DNA of 64,000 nt from Clostridiales bacterium (lineage in GTDB: Bacteria > Bacillota > Clostridia > Saccharofermentanales > Saccharofermentanaceae): positions 1 to 64,000 of the forward strand of contig JAFWDK010000003.1 in assembly GCA_017513085.1 (NCBI GenBank). The letters are read 5' to 3'. Below, in pieces: positions 27,644-36,921 of the stretch. The notes under the pieces are model-generated. The model was not told the DNA's origin, did no database searches, and worked only from the letters and a program-made list of their open reading frames with translations. A program made the position numbers and the translations under genes. Every line of letters begins with the position of its first letter. Positions within the stretch are counted from its first letter, which is position 1.

Positions 27644-30600
27644 GGATCAGCCCTCCTTGTTTTCCGGTTGCCAGCTCAAAAGCCATCAGAACAGCTTCAT
27701 CGCCTTCGTAGCCTTCTTCCTTCACCTGCACAAGCTTCTCGTTAAACTTCGCATAATCATGCGGCAGTACTTTTACGAAGCGACCGATCATGTCATCGAA
27801 GTTGGTAAGAATATGCTCAGCATAAGTACTCTCTGTACTCTTCACATGCTCACTGATATGCGTTCTGACAAACTCGATCTCCTCCGCATCGGTAAGCGGC
27901 ATCAGCTGCACCATCTCCTGGTTGCATCTTGCGGCAAAATCGCCATTTGCATCGTAGACATACGCGATACCACCGCTCATACCTGCCGCGAAGTTTCTGC
28001 CGGTTGGTCCGAGTACGATAACGCGGCCGCCGGTCATGTATTCACATCCGTGATCACCCACACCTTCGACGACTGCCGTTGCGCCACTGTTTCTTACACA
28101 GAAACGTTCACCGGCGATACCACTGATGTAGGCTGTACCGGAAGTCGCGCCATACAGAGCGACGTTACCGATGATCGTATTCTCTTCGGAGCGGAAAGAA
28201 GCATCTCTGTCTTTTCTGACGACGATCTTACCACCGGAGAGTCCTTTTCCGACATAATCGTTCGCATCACCTTCGAGACGCAATGTTAAACCACGCGGGA
28301 TAAAAGCGCCGAAGCTTTGTCCTGCAGATCCCTGGAAATGAACATCGATAGAATCCTCCGGTAGTCCTTTTTCACCATGGATACGGGTGATCGCAGAACC
28401 CAGCTGTGTACCTGCCGCACGGTCGGTATTGTGGATCTCGAGCGACAGGCTGACCTTTCTGCCTTCGTTCAGGGCCGGCTCGGAGAGCGGGATCAGCACC
28501 TTGTAGTCGAGTGTATTCTCAAGCTTGTGATCCTGGGCAACTGTGTGATGCGTGATGACTGTCGAGTCAAGCTGCGGACGATAGAGGATCGCGGAAAGAT
28601 CGATTCCCGTTGACTTCCAGAACTTAATCGCCTTGTTGACGCGGAGCATATCGGAACGGCCGACCATCTCGTCGATCGTACGGAATCCCAGCTGGGCCAT
28701 GATCTCACGGAGTTCTTCCGCTATGAATCTCATAAAGTTCACAACATATTCCGGCTTGCCTTCAAACTTGGCGCGAAGCTTCGGGTTCTGAGTCGCGACA
28801 CCGAAAGGACAAGTGTCGAGGTTACATACACGCATCATGGCGCATCCCAGTGCAACCAGCGGGCCTGTAGCAAATCCGAATTCTTCGGCGCCCAGGAGGC
28901 ATGCGATCGCTACGTCACGGCCTGTCAGAAGCTTACCGTCAGCTTCGACCGTGATACGGGAACGAAGATCGTTCAGAAGCAATGTCTGATGCGCTTCGGC
29001 AACACCGAGTTCCCATGGAAGACCGGCATGACGGATAGACGTTCTCGGCGCAGCACCTGTACCTCCATCGTAACCGGAGATCAGGACAACATCGGCGCGT
29101 GCTTTTGCCACACCAGCCGCGATCGTACCGACACCGACTTCCGATACCAGCTTCACGTTGATCCTTGCAAAGCGGTTCGCATTCTTCAAGTCATGGATCA
29201 ATTCCGCCAGGTCCTCGATCGAGTAAATATCGTGATGCGGTGGTGGAGAGATCAAGCCTACACCCGGCGTAGAGTGACGGGTCTTGGCGATCCAGGGATA
29301 GACCTTGCCGGCCGGAAGCTGTCCGCCTTCACCAGGCTTTGCGCCCTGGGCCATCTTGATCTGGATCTCTCTTGCATGGACAAGATAATCCGAAGTTACA
29401 CCGAAACGTCCGGAAGCGACCTGCTTGATCGCACTCATCTTCGAATCACCGTTCGGCATTCTCTCATATCTCTCCGGATCCTCACCACCTTCACCGGTGT
29501 TACTCTTACCACCGAGACGGTTCATGGCGATGGCCAGCGCTTCGTGCGCTTCTTTACTGATGGAACCGTAGGACATCGCGCCGGTCTTAAAACGCTTCAC
29601 GATGCTCTCCACCGGCTCGACTTCGTAAATGGAGATCGGCTGCTTCGACGGAACAAATTCCAAAAGACCCCGGATCGTGCAAAGTCTTGTGTTTTCCTCG
29701 TTCAATCCACGGCTGTATTCCTTGAAGAGGTTGTAGTCACCTTTTCTGACCGCGTTCTGAAGCTGATAGATCGTCTTCGGGTTGAACATATGGTATTCGC
29801 CGTCTTTTCTCCACTGGTAGACACCGCCGGTCGGAAGCCCCGGTTGTGTCTCAGCTGTCTTAAAAGCAGCTTCCATGCGGGTTCCGACTTCCTTGGCGAT
29901 CTCATCCAGACCGATACCGCCGATGCGGGACGCCGTAGATGTGAAATACTTCTCGATCACTTCTTCTCCGATACCGAGTGCTTCGAAGATCTGCGCGCCC
30001 TGATAACTCTTCACGGCAGAAATACCCATCTTGGAAAGGATCTTCACGATACCGTGACGAGCTGCGGAAATATAGTTATCGATCGCTTCCTCCGGCGTCT
30101 TCTCCAAACGCTGATGCGAGATCTCATCAACGATCGTCTCGTATGCCATGTACGGGTTGATCGCCGAAGCGCCATAACCGACCAGCAACGCAAAGTGATG
30201 CACCTCACGCGGTTCACCGGATTCCAGAACGATGGACGTCATGTGACGCTGCCCTTTTCGCACGAGATGCTGGTGCAGACCGGAAACCGCAAGCAGCGCC
30301 GGGATCGGGCTCTTATCCGCATCCGCATCGCGGTCGGAAAGTACGAGGATATTTGTGCCTTTATCCACAGCATCGGAAGCCGCCTTGCAAAGCGCATCCA
30401 GTGCTTTTTCCAAAGTATGGCCGTCACCGTTTGCCTCGTAAAGGATCGGAAGGACGACCGACTTGAATCCTTTTCTCTTGATGTTCTTAACTGCTGCCAG
30501 TTCTTCATCCTTTAAGATCGGGCTCGGCAATGCGATATGACGTGCATCCGTTGCCTTCGGTTCGATGATGTTTCCTTCGTTTCCGAGATACATCCTTTCC

Positions 30601-32243
30601 ATGATGACGATGTCTTCACGGATGCAGTCGATTGGCGGGTTCGTGACCTGCGCGAACAGCTGCTTGAAGTAGTTATAAAGAAGCTGAGGCTTATCCGAAA
30701 GCACTGCGATTGGGCTGTCGTTTCCCATTGCGCCGATGGCTTCGGCTCCGGTATTGGCCATCGGAATGATCATCTTTCTTATATCTTCATAGGTATAACC
30801 GAACATCTTCTGCTTCACTTCGATATCGGAAGATGAAGACTTAGCCGCCTGACTCTTGGACTTCTTCGCCGAAGTCTGATACTCCTCGACCAGATCCGAA
30901 AGCTTCACCATATTCTCATCGATCCACTGCTTGTAAGGATGTGACGTCGCGATTTTCTTCTTGATCTCTTCGTTCGTGATAATGCGGCCCTCTTCGGTAT
31001 CGATCAGGAGCATTCTTCCCGGACGCAGACGGTTCTTGCTGACCACACGGCTCTCATCGATCGGAAGGACACCCGCCTCTGAAGAAAGGATCACATAGCC
31101 GTCTTCCGTCACAACATATCTTGCCGGACGAAGGCCGTTGCGGTCGAGTGTCGCTACAATACTTCTGCCATCGGTAAATGCCAGTGCAGCCGGTCCGTCC
31201 CAAGGCTCCATCAGCATGCTGTTATACTCGTAGAAAGCCTTCAGATCTTCGTCCATCTGCTCATGCTTGATCCACGGTTCCGGAACCATCATCATAGCTG
31301 TCTCAGCCAGGGATCTTCCGGACAAAGTCAGGAACTCAAGTGTGTTATCGAACATCGCCGAGTCAGAACCATTCGGGTTAATGATCGGCAGTACTTTTTC
31401 CATATCATCGCCAAAAGCTTTGTTGCTGATCGAAGCGGATCTTGCGTACATCGCATTGATGTTTCCACGAAGAGTATTGATCTCACCGTTGTGGATCAGG
31501 TAGCGGTATGGATGCGCACGCTCCCAGCTCGGGAATGTGTTTGTGCTGTAACGGGAATGGACGAGCGCCAGTGCGGAATCGAAGGAGAGGTCCTTCAGGT
31601 CGAGATAGAAAGCATCCATCTGCTCCGGTGTCAGCATGCCCTTATAGACGATTGTTCTTGTGGAAAGGCTGGCAAAATAGAAATAACGTGGATCTGTCTC
31701 TGTAAGCTCGATCGTTCTCTTTTCCAGTTTCTTTCTGATGATATATAATGCGCGGTCAAAAGCAACGCCTTTCTTTGTCTTGTCGCCGCGTCCGATAAAG
31801 ATCTGCGCAATATACGGACGGTTCTCTTTTGCCGTCTGACCGATCGTGCTCTCATTGACCGGAGTATCTCTCCAGCCCAGTACGACTTGTCCTTCTTCTT
31901 CAACGGCCTTATCGACGACCTTCATGCACTTTTCGCGCGCATCGCTCTGACGCGGAAGGAACACCATACCTACGCCATAATCACCTGCAGCCGGCAATTC
32001 TATATTTTCTTCAGGACATACTTTTCTGAAAAAAGCATCCGGGATCTGAAGGAGCATACCTGCTCCATCACCCGTATTCTCATCGCTTCCCTCACCACCA
32101 CGATGGGCAAGGTTTGCAAGGATCTTCAGACCGTCTTTCACCGTCTGGTGAGTTCTTTTGCCGTGGATGTTCACGACAAAACCGATACCACAAGCGTCAT
32201 GCTCGTAGTCCGGCGAATAAAGTCCCTGCTTTTGCATCATCAT
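27636..32243 (-). CDS. gltB: Glutamate synthase large subunit
   Basis: The 1535-residue enzyme makes two glutamates from glutamine and 2-oxoglutarate. A short propeptide ends before the catalytic Cys ([11 protein letters not shown], Cys18) of the class II amidotransferase domain (to about 430). A central domain follows, then the FMN/synthase domain with the 3Fe-4S Cys set ([11 protein letters not shown]) and a right-handed beta-helix C-terminus ([16 protein letters not shown]). AAGGAGG lies seven bases before ATG 32243. Its 120-base leader contains a branched hairpin and its promoter carries three TTGCAA boxes. Confidence 0.97.
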   Translation of the reverse strand: MMMQKQGLYSPDYEHDACGIGFVVNIHGKRTHQTVKDGLKILANLAHRGGEGSDENTGDGAGMLLQIPDAFFRKVCPEENIELPAAGDYGVGMVFLPRQSDAREKCMKVVDKAVEEEGQVVLGWRDTPVNESTIGQTAKENRPYIAQIFIGRGDKTKKGVAFDRALYIIRKKLEKRTIELTETDPRYFYFASLSTRTIVYKGMLTPEQMDAFYLDLKDLSFDSALALVHSRYSTNTFPSWERAHPYRYLIHNGEINTLRGNINAMYARSASISNKAFGDDMEKVLPIINPNGSDSAMFDNTLEFLTLSGRSLAETAMMMVPEPWIKHEQMDEDLKAFYEYNSMLMEPWDGPAALAFTDGRSIVATLDRNGLRPARYVVTEDGYVILSSEAGVLPIDESRVVSKNRLRPGRMLLIDTEEGRIITNEEIKKKIATSHPYKQWIDENMVKLSDLVEEYQTSAKKSKSQAAKSSSSDIEVKQKMFGYTYEDIRKMIIPMANTGAEAIGAMGNDSPIAVLSDKPQLLYNYFKQLFAQVTNPPIDCIREDIVIMERMYLGNEGNIIEPKATDARHIALPSPILKDEELAAVKNIKRKGFKSVVLPILYEANGDGHTLEKALDALCKAASDAVDKGTNILVLSDRDADADKSPIPALLAVSGLHQHLVRKGQRHMTSIVLESGEPREVHHFALLVGYGASAINPYMAYETIVDEISHQRLEKTPEEAIDNYISAARHGIVKILSKMGISAVKSYQGAQIFEALGIGEEVIEKYFTSTASRIGGIGLDEIAKEVGTRMEAAFKTAETQPGLPTGGVYQWRKDGEYHMFNPKTIYQLQNAVRKGDYNLFKEYSRGLNEENTRLCTIRGLLEFVPSKQPISIYEVEPVESIVKRFKTGAMSYGSISKEAHEALAIAMNRLGGKSNTGEGGEDPERYERMPNGDSKMSAIKQVASGRFGVTSDYLVHAREIQIKMAQGAKPGEGGQLPAGKVYPWIAKTRHSTPGVGLISPPPHHDIYSIEDLAELIHDLKNANRFARINVKLVSEVGVGTIAAGVAKARADVVLISGYDGGTGAAPRTSIRHAGLPWELGVAEAHQTLLLNDLRSRITVEADGKLLTGRDVAIACLLGAEEFGFATGPLVALGCAMMRVCNLDTCPFGVATQNPKLRAKFEGKPEYVVNFMRFIAEELREIMAQLGFRTIDEMVGRSDMLRVNKAIKFWKSTGIDLSAILYRPQLDSTVITHHTVAQDHKLENTLDYKVLIPLSEPALNEGRKVSLSLEIHNTDRAAGTQLGSAITRIHGEKGLPEDSIDVHFQGSAGQSFGAFIPRGLTLRLEGDANDYVGKGLSGGKIVVRKDRDASFRSEENTIIGNVALYGATSGTAYISGIAGERFCVRNSGATAVVEGVGDHGCEYMTGGRVIVLGPTGRNFAAGMSGGIAYVYDANGDFAARCNQEMVQLMPLTDAEEIEFVRTHISEHVKSTESTYAEHILTNFDDMIGRFVKVLPHDYAKFNEKLVQVKEEGYEGDEAVLMAFELATGKQGGLIHG

Positions 32244-32266
32244 AAAAATTCCTCCTTAGGTCGAGA

Positions 32267-32344
32267 AAGTGCCGCGGGAGGATCGTTCGCAAGCGCATCG
32301 CGCCGGATCCGCCGCTTCTTTTCGGAAGCAGTCCGTCAGCACTT
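32267..32344 (-). promoter_or_regulatory. Branched RNA structure in the gltB leader
   Basis: In minus-strand RNA the arms AAGTGC and GCACTT close a 78-base element that contains two inner hairpins: GCTTC-CGAAAA-GAAGC, and GGATC...GATCC with GCGC-GAT-GCGC inside. It lies between the promoter and the ribosome site, where a three-way junction could act as a cis-regulator. It matches no riboswitch class I know. Confidence 0.5.
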
Positions 32345-32373
32345 AGCGTCATTGCTAAATCTTCATTGCTTGC

Positions 32374-32412
32374 ATAATATCATTTTGCAAGTTTTATTGC
32401 AACATCTTGCAA
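32374..32412 (-). promoter_or_regulatory. gltB promoter with three TTGCAA boxes
   Basis: TTGCAA (32397-32402) and TATTAT (32374-32379) with 17 bp between them form the promoter on the minus strand. Two further TTGCAA boxes lie in the spacer (32385-32390) and upstream (32407-32412). TTGCAA is self-complementary, so each could be a binding site. A similar ATGCAA/TTGCAA pair precedes glnA. Confidence 0.65.
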
Positions 32413-32690
32413 TTATCAGAGCAAAAAACGATAAAAAATGTGCATTATTTGTTTAGTTATGCATTTCTCTCTTGCCGATTATTCATTTTTATTCGATAGA
32501 TCGTATAAAGAATGCATCTTTTCGAATGCTTCGTCAAAGCTTTATGCCTTTTCCGACTGAAGCATCATCTTTACTTTTGACATATAGTATCCGGAGCGGA
32601 ATTTCTCCGAGATCAGTTCTTGATACGCGAAAGTTCCGATTTTATTGCAGCGTGTCTCTCTTATAAGTAATCAAGTTCATTTTTCATTAT

Positions 32691-33487
32691 CTTCTCGCAG
32701 GCTGGATAAGATCATTTGGAGGAACTCGGCGATTTGATCTTACTTCCTCACTGGCTGGATAAGACCATTTAGAGGAAATCGGCGATTTGATCTTATCTTC
32801 TCGCAGGCTGGATAAGACCATTTAGAGGAAATCAGTAATTTGATCTTACTTTCTCGCAGGCCGGATAAGACCATTTAGAGGAAATCAGTAATTTGATCTT
32901 ATCTTCTCACTGGCTGGATAAGATCATTTGGAGGAAATCGGCGATTTGATCTTATCTTCTCACTGCCCAGATAAGACCATTTGGAGATAATCAGTAATTT
33001 GATCTTACTTTCTCGCAGGCCGGATAAGACCATTTAAAGGAAATCGTCGATTTGATCTTACTTCCTCGCAGGCCAGATAAGACCATTTGGAGAGAATCAG
33101 TAATTTGATCTTACTTTCTCGCAAGCTGGATAAGACCATTTGGATGAAATCAGTAATTTGATCTTATCTTCTCACTGCCCGGATAAGACCATTTAAAGGA
33201 AATCGGCAATTTGATCTTATCTTCTCACTGCCCGGATAAGACCATTTGTAGATAATCGGCAATTTGATCTTACTTCCTCGCAGGCCGGATAAGACCATTT
33301 AGAGGAACTCGGCGATTTGATCTTACTTCCTCACTGCCCGGATAAGACCATTTAGATGAACTCGACAATTTGATCTTATCTTCTCGCAAGCCAGATAAGA
33401 CCATTTGGAGGAACTCGGCGATTTAATCTTACTTCCTCACTGCCCGGATAAGACCATTTGGAGGAAATCGGCGATTTGATCTTATCT
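32691..33487 (-). repeat. Fifteen tandem copies of a 53-bp hairpin repeat
   Basis: The word GATAAG recurs exactly every 53 bases from 32705 to 33447, giving 15 copies (the last one short). Each unit has outer arms GATAAGAYCA and TGATCTTA (usually extended to a full ten-base arm) around an inner hairpin such as AAATC-GGC-GATTT or AAATC-AGT-AATTT, then a 13-15 base linker of a few recurring types (tctcgcaggctg, tcactgcccg). The period is not a multiple of three and no frame runs through, so it is non-coding. There are no unique spacers, so it is not CRISPR. It lies between a terminator downstream of dapL and the gltB promoter. The assigned strand rests on base-pairing arguments only. Confidence 0.9.
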
Positions 33488-33531
33488 AGGTCTGGAAGAT
33501 CGTGAAAAGAAAATATGTCGGGAAGATCGCG

Positions 33532-33563
33532 GAAAGAAAACGGCTGCCTCGTGTGAGACAGCC
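33532..33563 (-). terminator. Terminator downstream of the dapF-dapL unit and decayed gene
   Basis: On the minus strand GGCTGTCTC-ACAC-GAGGCAGCC is followed by GTTTTCTTT. It would end transcripts arriving from dapL before the repeat array. Next to it a 20-bp element (GGAAGATCG..AAAGAAAA) is directly duplicated at 33495-33540. Confidence 0.75.
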
Positions 33564-33586
33564 ACTTCTGCAATAAAATATCACGG

Positions 33587-33826
33587 TCACTTTGTCTTTA
33601 GGATATTCATTGCCGCGTCGTAGACATTTTTACTTACATACACGGCACATATCGTCGGAAGCGAAAAGCCCCCTGCCCGAAGCGTCCGACTCCGGCACCA
33701 CTGACCAGATCGGCTACATGTTCGGCGTCGTAATTCTGGACATCGTACTTGATACCCGCCGTTTTCAGAGCACCTGCAATTTCAAAAACTAATCGGTTTT
33801 CGGTCCGCTGAAAACTTCGCGTTTTT
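33587..33826 (-). pseudogene. Decayed small gene downstream of dapL
   Basis: One minus-strand frame reads RLVFEIAGALKTAGIKYD and on to HVADLVSG near 33700. A second frame then reads GFSLPTICAVYVSKNVYDAA and ends MNILKTK-stop at 33587. The joined product would be about 75 residues of a compact alpha/beta type, broken by at least one frameshift and lacking a good start. It faintly recalls small signal-transducer domains such as DUF2007, but I do not recognise it. No other gene is seen between it and dapL. Confidence 0.4.
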
Positions 33827-33909
33827 AAACCTCATTATTTCTTCCCGCCTGCGTTCAAAATGCCATCATTATTGCAACCGGAAAAAGTTTTATCCAGCGG
33901 GAAAAGCAC

Positions 33910-35100
33910 TCACCCTTCGCCATAGATCTCCTTGATGCGCTTCATCGCTTCGATCGTGTTGTCGCAGGTGTTGAAGGAAGTAAATCTTACATAGCCTTCG
34001 CCGCATTCGCCAAAGCCGGAGCCAGGCGTGCAGATCACATTGGCACAGGAGAGCAGTTCATCGAAGAAAGCCCAGGACTTCATCTCCTTCGGGCATTTGA
34101 CCCAGAGATAAGGCGAGTTTTTCCCACCGGTAAAAGGCCACTTCAGTTCCGTGAAAGTCTCCGCCATCACACGGGCATTCTCCTTGTAGTATGCGATATT
34201 TTCCAGGATCTGCGCATGGCCGGCATCTTTCAGGCAGGCAGCCGCTGCACGCTGCACCGGGTAGGAGACACCATTGAACTTGGTCGTCTGGCGTCGCAAC
34301 CACATCTTCCGGAGTTGCACGCCGTCACGTACAAGTCCCGCCGGCACGATGGTATAACCGCACCGCACGCCTGTAAAACCTGCTGTCTTAGAAAAAGAAC
34401 AGAACTCAATGGCGCAGGATCTTGAGCCTTCGATCTCGTAGATGGAACGCGGTATATCCGGATCTGAGATAAAAGATTCATAGGCCGCATCAAAAAGGAT
34501 CACGGAACCATGCTCATTTGCATAATCCACCCAGATCTTCAGACGCTGTCTGTCGTACGCCGCACCGGTCGGATTATTCGGAGAACAAAGGTAGATGATA
34601 TCCGCTGCAAGTCCTGGGAAAGGCATCGGAAGAAAATCATTATCGGCCGTGGCCGAAAGCTTGACGATCTTTCTTCCTGCCATCACATTGGTATCGACAT
34701 AGACCGGATAGACCGGATCCGTCACGGCAACAACATTATCCACATCAAAGATATCGAGGATATTTCCAAGATCGCTCTTCGCACCGTCACTGACGAAGAT
34801 CTCATCGCTGAAGAGTTTCACTCCGCAATTTCTGTTATAGTAATCGGAGATCTCATCTCTCAGGAACTCATAGCCCTGTTCCGGACCGTAACCGTGAAAA
34901 CCTTCCGCGGTTCCCATCTCTTCCGAAGCCTTGATCAGCGCATCCACAGCAGCCGGACAAAGCGGCCGCGTGACATCGCCGATGCCCATTTTGATCAGAG
35001 AAGCGCTATGATTTTCCGCCATGAATTTCCTGACACGTTCGGCCACTTCCGAAAACAGGTATGTTTCTTCGATGTTCTGGTAATTCTTGTTGATCTTCAT
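33910..35100 (-). CDS. dapL: LL-diaminopimelate aminotransferase
   Basis: The 396-residue class I PLP aminotransferase makes LL-diaminopimelate directly from tetrahydrodipicolinate for lysine and cell wall. It opens with INKNYQNIEETYLFSEVA, typical of DapL, and has IGDVTRPL, SPNNPTGA, the PLP lysine in FSKTAGFTG and GECGEGYVR. It follows dapF by 14 bases, so both steps from tetrahydrodipicolinate to meso-diaminopimelate are co-transcribed. Confidence 0.95.
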   Translation of the reverse strand: MKINKNYQNIEETYLFSEVAERVRKFMAENHSASLIKMGIGDVTRPLCPAAVDALIKASEEMGTAEGFHGYGPEQGYEFLRDEISDYYNRNCGVKLFSDEIFVSDGAKSDLGNILDIFDVDNVVAVTDPVYPVYVDTNVMAGRKIVKLSATADNDFLPMPFPGLAADIIYLCSPNNPTGAAYDRQRLKIWVDYANEHGSVILFDAAYESFISDPDIPRSIYEIEGSRSCAIEFCSFSKTAGFTGVRCGYTIVPAGLVRDGVQLRKMWLRRQTTKFNGVSYPVQRAAAACLKDAGHAQILENIAYYKENARVMAETFTELKWPFTGGKNSPYLWVKCPKEMKSWAFFDELLSCANVICTPGSGFGECGEGYVRFTSFNTCDNTIEAMKRIKEIYGEG

Positions 35101-35114
35101 GTTCCTCTTCCTCC

Positions 35115-35957
35115 TTATACTTCGATCACACCATCGAAACTGACTACGGCAGGACCTGTCATGAGCACACGTTCATCGGTGTAATTAATCACAAGTTCGC
35201 CACCGTTCAGGATCACGCGCACGTCTTCGCCCTTGTTAACGTATCCATTAAGGCATGCCGCCACGACCGAAGCACAAGTCCCCGTCCCGCATGCCCACGT
35301 CTCGCCGGATCCTCTCTCCCAGACACGCATCCGGAGAAGCCCCGGTCCCAGGACTTCTACAAACTCTGTATTCACACTTTCCGGAAACATCGGATGATGT
35401 TCAAACTTCGGACCGACGGAAGCAAGATCCATCTTCTCCACATCCTTCACAAAAAGCACTACGTGAGGATTTCCCATCGATACACAAGTAATGCGGAAGG
35501 TATTTCCGTCTATCTCAACTTCCCGATCGACTACACGATCACCGGGCAGATCCACAGGGATCAGTTCCGGCGACAAGATCGCACGACCCATATCGACTGT
35601 TGCACTTACTGCTTCACCCTGTTCACCCAGCTGCAGCTTAAGCTTCTTGATCCCGCTCTTCGTTTCGATCGTAAGGGTATCCTTTTTCACGTGCCACTTA
35701 TCGTGGACAAACTTACCGACACAGCGTATGCCGTTGCCGCACATCTTTCCTTCTGAACCATCGAGATTGAACATGACCATCTTGGCATCCGCCACCTCGG
35801 ACGGAGCGACCAGGATCAGGCCATCGCTGCCGATCCCGAAATGCCTGTCCGAGATCCGTACAGACAGAGAAACCGGATCCTCTATCTCATATTGACGGGC
35901 ATCTATATATACATAATCATTTCCACAACCCTGCATCTTCGTGAATGCACACTTCAT
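35115..35957 (-). CDS. dapF: Diaminopimelate epimerase
   Basis: The 280-residue cofactor-independent epimerase forms meso-diaminopimelate. Both active-site Cys motifs are present (MCGNGIRC near 75, ACGTGTC near 220), as is the N-terminal FTKMQGCGNDYV. ATG 35957 has AGAGG eight bases upstream. It leads the dapF-dapL unit. Confidence 0.96.
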   Translation of the reverse strand: MKCAFTKMQGCGNDYVYIDARQYEIEDPVSLSVRISDRHFGIGSDGLILVAPSEVADAKMVMFNLDGSEGKMCGNGIRCVGKFVHDKWHVKKDTLTIETKSGIKKLKLQLGEQGEAVSATVDMGRAILSPELIPVDLPGDRVVDREVEIDGNTFRITCVSMGNPHVVLFVKDVEKMDLASVGPKFEHHPMFPESVNTEFVEVLGPGLLRMRVWERGSGETWACGTGTCASVVAACLNGYVNKGEDVRVILNGGELVINYTDERVLMTGPAVVSFDGVIEV

Positions 35958-36036
35958 TTTCTTCACCTCTTTCGGTCAGATCCAAAGCATAACTTCACGC
36001 CATTGTGCATGTTATGTATTCTGTTTTTTTAATCAG

Positions 36037-36621
36037 TTATTCTTCGTAAGTTTTGATGATCTCATAAGCGACTTCCGCTCTCGTGCGCCCGCTGTTCATG
36101 GCTTCTTTCTCGATGAACTTATGCGCCTCCTCTTCCGAAAACGCCAGCGTCTGCATGAGGAGCAGTTTGCCACGCACGATCACTTTCTCATCGTCAAGTT
36201 TTTTCTTCAGCGCACACAATCTGATGTGTGCCATATCGGCTGCATTGATCGCTGTGGCAAAAGCACTCTGCGTGAGCGGACGTGTCAGTATCGTGGCGCC
36301 AAGATCAAGAAGTGTCTTTCTTGCCGTCTTACTATCCGGATCGGACAGAACTTCCTCTTCCGCCAGGAAAAGCACACTGGCTGTCGGATGCGTTACGGCG
36401 ATCCTGCACGCCTTCTGGGCTTTGGGATCCGCGATCGGCGCAGATACGATCAGAAGACCATAGTCGCCTTTTCTTGCAAGCTCTAAACCATTCTCCGGAA
36501 GCGAACTCCAGATAATATCATGCGGATGCTTGAGGCTTTTCCGTATGAGATCTTCCAGCACGCGGTTCGCGCCGGCCACCGTTCTTAATATAAGAACCTT
36601 ATCAATACCAGTTGAACTCAT
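36037..36621 (-). CDS. ANTAR-domain antitermination regulator
   Basis: The 194-residue protein has a receiver-like N-terminal domain (about 8-120) that lacks a clear phosphorylatable Asp motif and a C-terminal ANTAR domain (about 130-190: VRGKLLLMQTLAFSEEEAHK, IEKEAMNSGRTRAEVA). ANTAR proteins bind paired RNA hairpins and prevent termination; NasT and EutV are examples. It is transcribed away from glnA, 300 bp upstream of it, and hairpins lie in the glnA leader and between the next genes, so control of nitrogen genes is a good inference. ATG 36621 is preceded by AGAGGTGATC. Confidence 0.85.
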   Translation of the reverse strand: MSSTGIDKVLILRTVAGANRVLEDLIRKSLKHPHDIIWSSLPENGLELARKGDYGLLIVSAPIADPKAQKACRIAVTHPTASVLFLAEEEVLSDPDSKTARKTLLDLGATILTRPLTQSAFATAINAADMAHIRLCALKKKLDDEKVIVRGKLLLMQTLAFSEEEAHKFIEKEAMNSGRTRAEVAYEIIKTYEE

Positions 36622-36781
36622 TCCGATCACCTCTTTTATTCCGGGTCCCGGCATATCCAAAACCCCATCCTATGCTTACAGTAGTTAGTCTACACTTACT
36701 CCTGTGTTTTTGCAACTTCTTTTTTGTCAAAATTCATTCAACATGAAAAACATTCATTTTTCTCATCAATTTTGACAAATA

Positions 36782-36844
36782 ATGCAAGTTTTGCAAAAAG
36801 ATTATTCATTTTGTGTTGACAGGCGGATTCTTTTGTCGTATCCT
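36782..36844 (+). promoter_or_regulatory. glnA promoter with upstream TTGCAA pair
   Basis: TTGACA (36816-36821) and TATCCT (36839-36844) with 17 bp between them. Upstream, ATGCAAGTTTTGCAA (36782-36796) resembles the gltB boxes. The word GATTATTCATTTT (36800-36812) also occurs upstream of gltB at 32477-32489. The 180 bases before it, toward the ANTAR gene, are AT-rich with no gene. Confidence 0.75.
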
Positions 36845-36861
36845 ACCGACATAAAGCAAAG

Positions 36862-36893
36862 GCGCTTGGAACCAAGGAACGGGTCCCAAGCGC
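36862..36893 (+). terminator. Terminator-like hairpin in the glnA leader
   Basis: GCGCTTGG and CCAAGCGC form an eight-base stem, extended inward by ACC/GGT, followed by TTTTGACGTTTTT. It sits between the glnA promoter and ribosome site, so it looks like an attenuator. The ANTAR regulator next door is a candidate for its control. Confidence 0.7.
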
Positions 36894-36921
36894 TTTTGAC
36901 GTTTTTAAGGAGGAAAGAACT

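Noticed and set aside
28989..30515. 508-codon open frame on the plus strand opposite gltB
   Set aside because: Antisense shadow of the conserved gltB frame; no ribosome site or recognisable domain.
32691..33487. CRISPR array
   Set aside because: Units are contiguous 53-bp repeats with no unique spacers, and no cas gene is near.
33376..33573. 65-codon minus-strand frame at the end of the repeat array
   Set aside because: It runs through a terminator and two repeat units of non-codon period and has no ribosome site.
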